Source: Blautia_A ammoniilytica
GTDB lineage: Bacteria > Bacillota > Clostridia > Lachnospirales > Lachnospiraceae
Direction: 5' to 3'
Length of the DNA stretch: 64,000 nt
Assembly: GCF_025566965.1 (NCBI RefSeq)
Contig: NZ_JAOQJL010000003.1
Span: 62,001 to 126,000, forward strand
The position numbers were made by a program, and so were the translations under genes. A model generated the notes under the pieces. That model did not search any database and was not told the DNA's origin. It saw only the letters and a list, made by a program, of their open reading frames with translations. Positions 7,193-15,770 of this stretch are shown one piece after another (within the stretch, counting starts at the first letter, position 1; each line of letters opens with the position of its first letter).

Positions 7193-8659
7193 TTATATAA
7201 TAATGCAGACAATTCCGCCTTTGCTGTCGTTGACGATCTTCTGCATGGTGTCCTGCAGCTTTAACTGACTTTCCTGACTGATAGAAGAAATCTTACTGCG
7301 AATACCATCCTGCACCAGCTGTTCAATGGATTTGCCGAATATATTTGTTTCCCAGATCCCATCTTCACCGGATGCATTATCGCCAATATAGGTGATCAGA
7401 TCCTTTGCCTGCTGCTCAGTTCCTACGATGGGGGCGATCTCGGTTTCGATCTCTGCCCGGATCATATGGATGGATGGGCTTTTAGACCTGATCTTTACCC
7501 CGTATTTGTTTCCCTGACGGATCACAGCCGGTTCTTCCAGACGGATTTCTGAAAGCTGAGGCACTACCACCCCGTATCCGCAGCTGCGTACTGATTCCAG
7601 TGCTTCTTTTACTTTTACATATTCTTCCCTCATGCCGGAAAGCTCTTTCATGGTATTAACCAAATCATACTGGCTTTCCAGGGGAACCTTGCAAAGCTCA
7701 CTTAACATCTGATAGTAATATTTATCATCCACATCTACCCGTATAGATACCTTTCCGTTGGAAAGGCTGCATTCTTCCAGAAATGTATCTCTTACATAAG
7801 GCCCATCCAGATGAATGCCTCCACACAGATCACGAATATGGGTCATCTTTTTCATCAACTCCCGGATCTGTGCCAGGATCTGGCTTTTTACCGGATGATC
7901 TAATGGCAGCATTTCAACCCATTTGGGGATAAAAAAACTCACCTCACTAACTGGAAATTCATACAGTATCTTTTCCAGTATTCTGGTAATGTCTTCTTTC
8001 CGCAGCTGTTCACAATTGGCAGGCACAACGGCTGTCTGATACTTCTCCTTAAGATCTTTTGCAAGCCTTACAGTTTCTTCTTTATATGGCATCTGGGAAT
8101 TCAGGATCACCAGGAAAGGTTTCCCCTGATTTTTCAATTCTTTAACGGCAGCTTCCTCTGCTTCCCGAAAGTTTTCCCTTGGGATCTCCCCAAAGCTTCC
8201 GTCCGCAGTGACCACAAGTCCAATGGTAGAATGCTGCTGGATCACCTTTCTGGTACCCTCTCCCGCTGCCTCATGGAAGGGAATCGGCTTTGGGAACCAT
8301 GGGGTTTTTACCATCCGCTCTTTACCGTCCTCAATATGGCCGGACGCATCTTTTACCAGAAATCCTACACAGTCGATCAGCCGTACCCTTACCTTCTGAT
8401 CCCCTTCCAGTGTAACTTCTACTGCGTCCTTTGGAATAAATTTTGGCTCCACAGTGGTGATCATTTTGCCTATTCCGCTTAATGGCAGCTGATCCCGTAC
8501 TTCTGCCTGCTTTTTTTCCTCCATTCCGGGAAGTGCCACCAGTTCCATAAACCTTCGTATAAATGTGGATTTTCCAGTGCGGACAGGTCCTACGACCCCT
8601 ATGTATATATCTCCGCCGGTCCTGGCCTGGATATCCCGGTACACCTGAAAATTTTCCAT
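7193..8659 (-). CDS. spoIVA: stage IV sporulation protein A, spore coat morphogenetic ATPase
   Basis: A 488-residue homologue of SpoIVA, the ATPase that polymerises on the forespore surface and anchors the coat. The Walker A motif GPVRTGKST places its lysine at residue 30 from the chosen ATG, the same number as in Bacillus subtilis, which supports this start (GGGGG ribosome binding site upstream) over the ATG 14 codons earlier. The C-terminus ends in a glycine-rich hydrophobic tail (KGGIVCIII), like the tail that SpoVM/SpoIVA assembly needs. It stands alone between two hairpin-bearing intergenic regions. Its presence indicates an endospore former. Confidence 0.95.
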   Translation of the reverse strand: MENFQVYRDIQARTGGDIYIGVVGPVRTGKSTFIRRFMELVALPGMEEKKQAEVRDQLPLSGIGKMITTVEPKFIPKDAVEVTLEGDQKVRVRLIDCVGFLVKDASGHIEDGKERMVKTPWFPKPIPFHEAAGEGTRKVIQQHSTIGLVVTADGSFGEIPRENFREAEEAAVKELKNQGKPFLVILNSQMPYKEETVRLAKDLKEKYQTAVVPANCEQLRKEDITRILEKILYEFPVSEVSFFIPKWVEMLPLDHPVKSQILAQIRELMKKMTHIRDLCGGIHLDGPYVRDTFLEECSLSNGKVSIRVDVDDKYYYQMLSELCKVPLESQYDLVNTMKELSGMREEYVKVKEALESVRSCGYGVVVPQLSEIRLEEPAVIRQGNKYGVKIRSKSPSIHMIRAEIETEIAPIVGTEQQAKDLITYIGDNASGEDGIWETNIFGKSIEQLVQDGIRSKISSISQESQLKLQDTMQKIVNDSKGGIVCIII

Positions 8660-8742
8660 AGAAAAAGCCCCCTTGCACAAATCATTCACACACAGTCCCA
8701 TGTACTGTTATGATGCCGGGGGCAAATGCCCCCAGCGTTCAA

Positions 8743-8791
8743 GTCGAGCAGCTGTTACTCACCACCTGAAAGAGGTGGGAGTCTTCTCGAC
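8743..8791. repeat. stem-loop related to family 2, copy B
   Basis: Inner hairpin CTCACCACCT-gaaag-AGGTGGGAG flanked by an outer GTCGAG/CTCGAC stem. The inner hairpin and the preceding TGTTACTCACC match the elements at 1212-1299 and 35789-35874, but the CACTGATAC loop is absent. It lies between folD and spoIVA. Confidence 0.45.
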
Positions 8792-8884
8792 TGAGATAAC
8801 ACCTGCGGATTGCTTTGTACTATCCGCTTCCACAATCCTGGTATCTTGTTACATATTTATGCAAAAAGGCTTCGATCTATTCTT

Positions 8885-9736
8885 TTATTTTGTTTTTCTC
8901 ATTGCTGCTTCTACAACATGTCCTACAAGTACAGAAGTAGTCACGCTTCCAACTCCGCCAGGAACCGGTGTGATGGCATCTACGATTGGCTCAACAGCCG
9001 GGTAGTCAACGTCTCCGCAAAGCTTTCCTTCTGCATTTACGTTGATACCTACATCAATAATGGTCTGACCTTCTCTTACATACTCAGCGCCAACAACACC
9101 TGCACGGCCTGCTGCAACGATAATGATATCTGCTTCTCTTGCCACAGACGGCATATCTACGGTTCTTGTATGACAAATGGTAACAGTTGCATTTTTCTTT
9201 ACAAGCATCATAGCTGCCGGTTTTCCAACAACAAGGCTTCTTCCGATCACAACTGCTTTCTTGCCTGTGCAGTCAATACCATAATGATCCAGGATCTCCA
9301 TGCATGCCTGTGGTGTACATGGCGGGAAGCCAAGCTTCTTGCCTGTAAATACGCCTGACATGGAAAGATCTGTCATACAGTCAACATCTTTCTCCGGTGC
9401 AAGTGCGTTCTCGATCACTGCCTGATCCAGATGCTTTGGAAGAGGACGGAATAACAGAACGCCATGGATCTTGTCATTTTTGTTTACATCATCGATCACT
9501 TTCAGCAATTCTTCCTGAGCCACATCCTCCGGAAGAAGGATCTTCTCACATGCAACTCCAAGAGTTTCACACCTTTTTGTTGCGCCTCTCTCGTAGGAAA
9601 TATCACTTGGATTCTCACCTACACGGATAATGCACAGAGTAGGATTTACACCTTTTGCCTGAAGAGCTGCCACATCTGCTTTAATACGCTCATTTAATGC
9701 AGCAGTTACTTCTTTACCTAATAACTGTTTAGCCAT
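8885..9736 (-). CDS. folD: bifunctional methylene-THF dehydrogenase / methenyl-THF cyclohydrolase
   Basis: A 283-residue FolD. Recognisable blocks are VGENPSDISYERGATKRCE, with the substrate-site YxxxK-type region, GVLLFRPLP, DVDCMT and VVIGRSLVVGKPA (nucleotide-binding loop), and the C-terminal PVPGGVGSVT. It reduces methenyl-THF to methylene-THF in the methyl branch of acetogenesis. It is last in the fhs-fchA-folD run, 37 bases after fchA. Its cyclohydrolase activity overlaps with FchA, so the dehydrogenase reaction may be its main job here. Confidence 0.95.
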   Translation of the reverse strand: MAKQLLGKEVTAALNERIKADVAALQAKGVNPTLCIIRVGENPSDISYERGATKRCETLGVACEKILLPEDVAQEELLKVIDDVNKNDKIHGVLLFRPLPKHLDQAVIENALAPEKDVDCMTDLSMSGVFTGKKLGFPPCTPQACMEILDHYGIDCTGKKAVVIGRSLVVGKPAAMMLVKKNATVTICHTRTVDMPSVAREADIIIVAAGRAGVVGAEYVREGQTIIDVGINVNAEGKLCGDVDYPAVEPIVDAITPVPGGVGSVTTSVLVGHVVEAAMRKTK

Positions 9737-9773
9737 TTTGATTATCTCCTTGTATTATATAAATAATTATAAA

Positions 9774-10403
9774 TTATTTCAGTCTGGCAAGCACACTGTC
9801 AAAAGTCTCATCTGCAAGCTTTGTATATTTCTCAAGCATTGCATCGGCTTTTGCGTTCAGCTCTTCTGCATATGCACGGTCAGCCATGGATTTTGTATTG
9901 ATATACACATTCAGGCTTGCCCCTTTTAAAGCTGCCTTGCAGAAGGTAGCTGCAACACCAGCATCACTGATCGCCAGCTTGGAACCTTTTGCTGCAAATT
10001 CTTTGATCAGATCCAGTGCCTCACAGCACTTTTCCATGATCTCCATAGGTACAGAGCAGGCATCCTTTAATACGATAGCCATAACTCTTGCTTTCTCAGC
10101 CTTTTCTTCTTCTGTTTCTTTGGGCATGCCATATGCTTTTGATAATGGCTCAAAAACCTCTGCATCACGCTCGATCAGACGAAGGAAATCCTTCTGAAGC
10201 TGATCACATTTCCCTTTCAGCTCCCACATTTCCTCTTCTACATCTGCATATTTCTTCTTGCCTACAGTAAGACTGCCTACCATGTTGCCAAGAGCTGTAC
10301 CAACAGCTCCCACAAGGGCTGATGCTCCGCCGCCGCCTGGAACCGGAGCCTTGGAAGCTAATACTTCCACGAATTCAGTACATGTACTGGTTGAAAAACC
10401 CAT
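9774..10403 (-). CDS. fchA: methenyl-THF cyclohydrolase (cyclodeaminase-fold FchA)
   Basis: A 209-residue all-helical protein of the formiminotransferase-cyclodeaminase C-terminal family. The glycine-rich PVPGGGGASALVGAVG segment near residue 25 is diagnostic. In acetogens FchA converts formyl-THF to methenyl-THF, between Fhs and FolD, and the gene order fhs-fchA-folD here follows the pathway. It begins 52 bases after fhs. A role in histidine degradation is unlikely because no hut genes are nearby. Confidence 0.9.
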   Translation of the reverse strand: MGFSTSTCTEFVEVLASKAPVPGGGGASALVGAVGTALGNMVGSLTVGKKKYADVEEEMWELKGKCDQLQKDFLRLIERDAEVFEPLSKAYGMPKETEEEKAEKARVMAIVLKDACSVPMEIMEKCCEALDLIKEFAAKGSKLAISDAGVAATFCKAALKGASLNVYINTKSMADRAYAEELNAKADAMLEKYTKLADETFDSVLARLK

Positions 10404-10455
10404 CTTTTTGTTCTCCTTTGCCTTTAAAATATTCCCAAATTATTTCATTTTGACC

Positions 10456-12141
10456 TTAGAATAATCCGGTGATCTTTCCTGTCTCGTCTACATCGATCTT
10501 CTCAGCAGCCGGTACCTTGGGAAGTCCTGGCATGGTCATGATCTCGCCGGTAAGTGCTACGATGAAGCCGGCACCTGCAGAAATCTTCAGGTTACGTACT
10601 GTTACCTCAAAGTCTGTAGGAGCGCCAAGCTTGGTCTGGTCATCTGTCAGGCTGTACTGTGTCTTAGCTACACAGATCGGGCAGTTGCCAAAGCCAAGAG
10701 CCTCTAACTGTTTTGCCTGTTTCTGGGCATTTGCTGTAAGAACAACTCTCTTACCGCCATAGATCTTCTGAACGATCTGGTTCAGCTTGTCTTCAATGGA
10801 GCCTTCCAGCTCATAGGAATATGTGAAGTCGTTTGGCTCATCACACAGACGTACTACTTCCTCAGCCAGCTTCAGACCGCCTTCGCCGCCTTTTGCCCAT
10901 ACTTCGGAAAGTGCTACGTTTACGCCAAGCTCTTTACATTTTGTTTCTACAAGATCAAGTTCTGCCTTGGTATCTGTTGGGAATGCGTTGATAGCTACTA
11001 CGCATGGCAGTTTGTATACGTTACGGATATTGCTTACATGCTTCAGAAGGTTTGGAAGACCTTTCTCCAGTGCTTCCAGATTCTCATTGTTCAGGTCAGC
11101 CTTCGGAACGCCACCGTTGTATTTCAGTGCACGTACAGTAGCTACGATCACTACTGCATTTGGCTTCAGGCCTGCCATACGGCATTTGATATCCAGGAAT
11201 TTCTCTGCACCAAGGTCAGCACCAAAACCAGCCTCTGTGATGGTGTAATCAGCCAGCTTTAAGGCCATTTTTGTAGCAGTTACAGAGTTGCATCCGTGAG
11301 CGATGTTTGCAAATGGTCCGCCATGTACGATGGCCGGTACATGCTCCAGTGTCTGTACAAGGTTTGGCTTCAGGGCATCTTTAAGAAGTGCGGTCATAGC
11401 GCCCTCTGCATGAAGGTCACCAGCTGTTACCGGCTTCTGCTCTGATGGTTTGCCATATGTATATCCGATGATGATCCTGGAAAGACGTTTTTTCAGGTCT
11501 TTGATGTCGCTTGCAAGGCAAAGAACAGCCATGATCTCAGATGCAACAGTGATGTCGTATCCGTCTTCACGAGGCATACCGTTTGTTCTTCCGCCAAGAC
11601 CGTCGATCACATTACGAAGCTGACGGTCATTCATATCTACACATCTTCTCCAGGTGATCTTACGTGGGTCAATGTTCAGTGCATTTCCCTGGAAAATATG
11701 GTTGTCGATCATTGCTGCCAGCAGGTTATTCGCTGCACCGATGGCATGGAAATCACCTGTAAAGTGAAGGTTGATATCCTCCATAGGAACAACCTGTGCA
11801 TATCCGCCGCCTGCTGCACCGCCTTTAACACCGAATACCGGTCCAAGGGATGGCTCACGGAGAGCTACCATAACACTTTTGCCCATTTTCTGCATTGCAT
11901 CAGCCAAACCAACAGTAGTTGTTGTCTTACCTTCACCAGCCGGTGTAGGGTTAATAGCAGTAACAAGGATCAGCTTTCCATTTTCTTTGTCAGATTCTTT
12001 TAAAAGATTGTAATCGATTTTTGCTTTGTACTTTCCGTACTGCTCCAGGTATTTGTCATCAATCCCTGCTTTTTCTGCGATCTCAGTGATCGGCTGCATG
12101 GTGCACTCCTGTGCGATTTCAATGTCAGTTTTGAATCCCAT
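10456..12141 (-). CDS. fhs: formate-tetrahydrofolate ligase
   Basis: A 561-residue enzyme, the family's usual length, that makes 10-formyl-THF from formate, ATP and THF, the ATP-requiring step of the methyl branch. The phosphate-binding loop TPAGEGKTTTTVG lies around residues 67-80, and the conserved EPSLGPVFGVKGGAAGGG follows. The start has a GGAGG ribosome binding site. It probably has its own promoter (12206-12234) in the gap after the DUF3786 gene, and heads the fhs-fchA-folD transcript. Confidence 0.97.
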   Translation of the reverse strand: MGFKTDIEIAQECTMQPITEIAEKAGIDDKYLEQYGKYKAKIDYNLLKESDKENGKLILVTAINPTPAGEGKTTTTVGLADAMQKMGKSVMVALREPSLGPVFGVKGGAAGGGYAQVVPMEDINLHFTGDFHAIGAANNLLAAMIDNHIFQGNALNIDPRKITWRRCVDMNDRQLRNVIDGLGGRTNGMPREDGYDITVASEIMAVLCLASDIKDLKKRLSRIIIGYTYGKPSEQKPVTAGDLHAEGAMTALLKDALKPNLVQTLEHVPAIVHGGPFANIAHGCNSVTATKMALKLADYTITEAGFGADLGAEKFLDIKCRMAGLKPNAVVIVATVRALKYNGGVPKADLNNENLEALEKGLPNLLKHVSNIRNVYKLPCVVAINAFPTDTKAELDLVETKCKELGVNVALSEVWAKGGEGGLKLAEEVVRLCDEPNDFTYSYELEGSIEDKLNQIVQKIYGGKRVVLTANAQKQAKQLEALGFGNCPICVAKTQYSLTDDQTKLGAPTDFEVTVRNLKISAGAGFIVALTGEIMTMPGLPKVPAAEKIDVDETGKITGLF

Positions 12142-12205
12142 TGAATTACCTCCTTTTTATACGCTCCGCTTTTCATCAGAACGCCTCCGCATAGATTTCT
12201 AATTT

Positions 12206-12234
12206 ATTAAAACAGGATCTCCCGTCTTAATCAA
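12206..12234 (-). promoter_or_regulatory. possible promoter of fhs-fchA-folD
   Basis: On the minus strand TTGATT, 17-bp spacer, TTTAAT, beginning at the stop codon of the DUF3786 gene and about 65 bases before the fhs start. It would give the highly used methyl-branch genes a transcript separate from the RACo unit. Confidence 0.4.
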
Positions 12235-12905
12235 GCAACTTTCAAAAACGCTTTCAGAGAACCAATGATCACATCACCCATCACTGCCATATCCTCTGCT
12301 GCAAAAGATACTGGGAAATTATCCGAAAACAGGATCTGGGAGGAAGGTGGAAACTCTTCATCCCCTTCCCACAGGATCATACGGATCTGATAGCCTGGGT
12401 AAATAGCCACTTCATAGGCAATATCCCCGTATTTCACAGGCTTTGCATGGATATGCTCCATGATCGCTTTAAAATCACCGATCCTGTTCCCGTAAGTAAA
12501 AGCAAGCCTTTTGATACATCTGCCGTCAAACTGGCGGAGATATACTTCCCCCCAAGGCATTTCCCTGTATGTTTTGAAATTACCGGATCCACAGGACTTC
12601 ATACCGTTCAAAAGGAAACGGATGGTAAGGATCTTGGCATAGATCATCTCTTCCAGCGGATAAAAACCTCTGTCATCCTCCTCATGACTTACCTGAAAAT
12701 CCGGATAAGTAATATGATAGACAGTACCAAGGAATGTAAGTGTAAAGCTTCTGTTCTCCTGATCATAAGGAATCTCCAGATTCTCCCCTAATACCTGCGG
12801 ATCTGCCTGTCCATACTGTTCCAGATAGTGCTCCCAGGGCATCCGCTCCTTGCTGTCCTTTTCGTAATTTAAATCTTCAATGGTAAATGGCATTTTGTCC
12901 TCCAT
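12231..12905 (-). CDS. DUF3786 family protein in the acetogenesis cluster
   Basis: A 224-residue soluble protein without signal peptide or membrane segment, matching the DUF3786 type found beside corrinoid-protein and CODH/ACS genes in anaerobes. Visible conserved-looking blocks are FLGTVYHITYPDF, LLNGMKSCGSGNFKTYREMPWGEV, FDGRCIKRLAF and the C-terminal LFSDNFPVSFAAEDMAVMGD. It starts 7 bases after RACo stops, so the two are translated from one message, suggesting it helps with corrinoid activation or assembly. The biochemical function is unknown. Confidence 0.7.
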   Translation of the reverse strand: MEDKMPFTIEDLNYEKDSKERMPWEHYLEQYGQADPQVLGENLEIPYDQENRSFTLTFLGTVYHITYPDFQVSHEEDDRGFYPLEEMIYAKILTIRFLLNGMKSCGSGNFKTYREMPWGEVYLRQFDGRCIKRLAFTYGNRIGDFKAIMEHIHAKPVKYGDIAYEVAIYPGYQIRMILWEGDEEFPPSSQILFSDNFPVSFAAEDMAVMGDVIIGSLKAFLKVA

Positions 12906-12912
12906 CTAACTC

Positions 12913-14856
12913 TTACTTTCTGTTCTGCTGATCCTTCATAACGTCCGGAAACATTCCTGTATCTGTATGAGGGATAAAGCAGGCTCCTACAAATTCATCC
13001 ATATAAGTGGGAACTGTAGAAAGCTCCATATATGTCATGTTGGAAGCCAGTTCATAGGTCTTTTTCTCAGCTGTAGTGGAAAGCAACATCAAATAAGCAC
13101 CTGTCAGTGAAGAGTTACCGATGTAATGGAATTTATCCAGTGGAATATCCGGGAACATACCAATATTGACTGCATTTCGCATATTGATCCCGCTTCCGAT
13201 GCCACCGGCAACATATACATCATCAATCATGGATACATCAAAATCAAGGGAACTGAGCATCGTGCGGATAGCTGAGAAAATAGCACCTTTGGCACGGATA
13301 AAGTTGTCAATATCCACCTCTGTGATCTCCACATCCTTAACAGATCCGGCCTCTTCTTCAAAGGCGATCACATAGCTGCCCATTCCATATTTGTCATGTC
13401 TGATCCTCCTACCTTCACGGACAAACTTGCCCTTAGGATTGATGATCCCGCACATAAACAGTTCACTGATCACATCAATAATACCAGAACCGCAAAGTCC
13501 TACAGGTTTTGTGCCCGGTTCTCCTACCACACTGTAAGAAGGCTCCATGGTCTCCTTGTCAATGGTGCAGGCTTCAATAGCCCCGTCAGTGGCACGCATA
13601 CCACAGCTGATATCGCCGCCCTCAAAAGCAGGTCCTGCTGAACAAGCACAGCTCATCATAAAGTCAGAGTTTCCAAATACAAGCTCTCCATTGGTACCCA
13701 GATCAATAAACAGTGAAAATTCCGGTCTGTTCCAGATCATACTTACCAATGTACCGGCTGTAATATCTCCTCCAACATAGCTTCCGATATTTGGCGCAAT
13801 AATAATATGTGCGTCTTTATTAACTGCAATCCCCAGATCAGAAGCAAACAGGGAATTGGTTTTGTAAAATGCAGGAATATAAGGCTCCATACGGACAGGA
13901 TCTGCATTCACTCCTGCAAAAAGATGATTCATAGTTGTATTGGATGCTACGCACATCCGATAGATCTGACTTGCACGAAGCCCGGAACTTTTACACATCT
14001 GGGCAATCATTGGATTAATGGTTTCCTTGATGATGGCATCCTGAAGCTTCTTCTTTCCACCCGGCTTCTGCTGCTCAATAATACGGTTGATCACATCCGC
14101 TCCAAAACGGATCTGTCCATTACCTGAGGATGCCTTTGCAAGGATCTCTCCTGTTTCCATATTGATCAGTACACCGGATACTGTGGTTGTACCTATATCA
14201 ATGGCAAGTCCGCCGATGGTCACTTTTTCATCCATGCCATAAATATCATATACAAACAGATCACTTGGTGTTGTACGGACTACACATTTCACTTTGAAAT
14301 GATTCTCTCTTAATACATCCGGAAGCTTTTTCAGCACCATATAAGGGATCCGTACCTGTTTCAGATTCATATATTTTTTTAATGCCCTGGTAAGTCTTTC
14401 ATTGTCTGGCATGGTATCCTCAAGACTGGGCTCATCCATGGACACTTCGATCACATCCAGACTATTTCTCAATTCAATTCCTGTAAGTTCAACATCTTCT
14501 TTCGCTCTTTCAAAAATAGCGATTTCTTCCTTTGAGCTTAGGTCAGCAACCTTCATCCTGCTTTTATATGCAGATGCAATATCAGGCACCAGAACAGTTA
14601 CATCCCCAATAATCTTACTAACACAGGCAAGCCTCCATCCAAGATCATACTCTTCATCACTGATATGTAATGTCTTTTTACTGTCAAGCTCTCCCTCTTT
14701 TAACTGTACCCGGCATTTGCCGCAGGAGGCGTTTCCGGAACATGGTGCATCGATGGCCACATTGGAATCTCTTGCAATCTCAAGTAAATTATCCCCCGCA
14801 TTGGCATACGTCTCTACCACACTGCCATCTTCAAATGCAAATGTTATCTTAAACAT
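12913..14856 (-). CDS. acsV: reductive activator of the corrinoid iron-sulfur protein (RACo, AcsV type)
   Basis: A 647-residue protein. The N-terminal plant-type [2Fe-2S] ferredoxin domain has Cys39, Cys45, Cys48 (CSGNASCGKC) and Cys78, followed by a middle region and an ASKHA-type ATPase domain (GGLAIDIGTTTVSG). RACo uses ATP to reduce inactive Co(II) in AcsCD. The start was placed at the ATG with an AAGGTGG site six bases upstream, because the longer frame runs through a terminator hairpin. That terminator (14875-14905) separates the gene from acsE. Confidence 0.9.
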   Translation of the reverse strand: MFKITFAFEDGSVVETYANAGDNLLEIARDSNVAIDAPCSGNASCGKCRVQLKEGELDSKKTLHISDEEYDLGWRLACVSKIIGDVTVLVPDIASAYKSRMKVADLSSKEEIAIFERAKEDVELTGIELRNSLDVIEVSMDEPSLEDTMPDNERLTRALKKYMNLKQVRIPYMVLKKLPDVLRENHFKVKCVVRTTPSDLFVYDIYGMDEKVTIGGLAIDIGTTTVSGVLINMETGEILAKASSGNGQIRFGADVINRIIEQQKPGGKKKLQDAIIKETINPMIAQMCKSSGLRASQIYRMCVASNTTMNHLFAGVNADPVRMEPYIPAFYKTNSLFASDLGIAVNKDAHIIIAPNIGSYVGGDITAGTLVSMIWNRPEFSLFIDLGTNGELVFGNSDFMMSCACSAGPAFEGGDISCGMRATDGAIEACTIDKETMEPSYSVVGEPGTKPVGLCGSGIIDVISELFMCGIINPKGKFVREGRRIRHDKYGMGSYVIAFEEEAGSVKDVEITEVDIDNFIRAKGAIFSAIRTMLSSLDFDVSMIDDVYVAGGIGSGINMRNAVNIGMFPDIPLDKFHYIGNSSLTGAYLMLLSTTAEKKTYELASNMTYMELSTVPTYMDEFVGACFIPHTDTGMFPDVMKDQQNRK

Positions 14857-14874
14857 CAGCAACCACCTTTCTCG

Positions 14875-14905
14875 AAAAAAAGGGCTGAGGCCGAAGCCCC
14901 AGCCC
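14875..14905 (-). terminator. strong terminator between acsE and the RACo gene
   Basis: On the minus strand a 10-bp stem GGGCTGGGGC/GCCTCAGCCC closed by a TTCG tetraloop is followed by seven Ts. It starts 36 bases after the acsE stop and ends 19 bases before the RACo ATG, leaving no room for a promoter in between. Confidence 0.9.
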
Positions 14906-14940
14906 ATGTTATTTCTGTATATAGATCTTCGGACTGTAAA

Positions 14941-15726
14941 TTACAGCTCAAGGTAAGAATCTGCATACAGGGTGTTGCCCTTGAATACGTCACAGGATTT
15001 AATTGTCTCCATCAGACGAAGGTCATTCGGGTTTACGATAGCGGAAGTTAATCCCTGCATCATAGCCATGGCTACCAGTGCAGAATCCATGATCGGACGG
15101 ATGTTCTTCGGCATACCGTTACTGTTGTTGGACAGACCGCCTGTAGAATTCAATCCCATATCAGAGAACATCTTAATAGCTTCCAGAACTTCCATCTGTT
15201 TGTCCTGCATACCTTTTACTACCAGGAACAGAGGATCGAACCACAGATCTGTAGGCTCCATACCATGCTCCATACCTCTCTCAAGAAGCATCTGGCAGTA
15301 CATCATACGCTCATCATTGTCTTTTGCGATACCCTCGCCATTGCAAAGAGCGATAACGATAGCATCGTTAGCTGCTGCAAGGTCGATGTTCTCAATTCTT
15401 CCTGCTGCATCAGCAGAGTTTACGATCGGTTTTCCTTTACTTCTGTTGTATACGGAAATACCAGCCTCGATAGCCTTCTTATTGGAAGTATCAAGAGCAA
15501 GCGGAACATTGTCGAAATTCTCCTGAAGAAGCTTTACAGCCCATTTCATCAGGTCTTCGCCATCATTCTCAGCAGGTCCGATGTTTACATCAAGATATAC
15601 AGCGCCTGCATCCAGCTGCTGTTTTGCTCTTTTTAAGATCGGCTCAGGATCTCTTTCTGTAAATGCTTTATTTACGATGGGAGCTGTGGTGGAAAGTCTC
15701 TCACCAATAGTAACAAATTTTGCCAT
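14941..15726 (-). CDS. acsE: methyl-THF:corrinoid iron-sulfur protein methyltransferase
   Basis: A 261-residue TIM-barrel protein of the pterin-binding (DHPS-like) family, close to the length of characterised AcsE. Blocks typical of the family are visible: GAVYLDVNIGPAENDGEDLM, LALDTSNKKAIEAG, KPIVNSADA and the LSNNSNGMP segment. It moves the methyl group from methyl-THF to the cobalt of AcsCD. It follows acsC after 44 bases and closes the first transcript of the cluster at the downstream terminator. Confidence 0.95.
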   Translation of the reverse strand: MAKFVTIGERLSTTAPIVNKAFTERDPEPILKRAKQQLDAGAVYLDVNIGPAENDGEDLMKWAVKLLQENFDNVPLALDTSNKKAIEAGISVYNRSKGKPIVNSADAAGRIENIDLAAANDAIVIALCNGEGIAKDNDERMMYCQMLLERGMEHGMEPTDLWFDPLFLVVKGMQDKQMEVLEAIKMFSDMGLNSTGGLSNNSNGMPKNIRPIMDSALVAMAMMQGLTSAIVNPNDLRLMETIKSCDVFKGNTLYADSYLEL

Positions 15727-15770
15727 TGTATTGTTCTCCTTTACATTATTAATTTCTACAGTACACAGCC

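Noticed and set aside
6980..8752. 15-bp inverted repeat (GCTGCTCGACTTGAA) flanking spoIVA, as if a transposable unit
   Set aside because: A 15-bp inverted match is expected by chance a few times in 64 kb, the flanks do not extend it, and spoIVA is a core gene.
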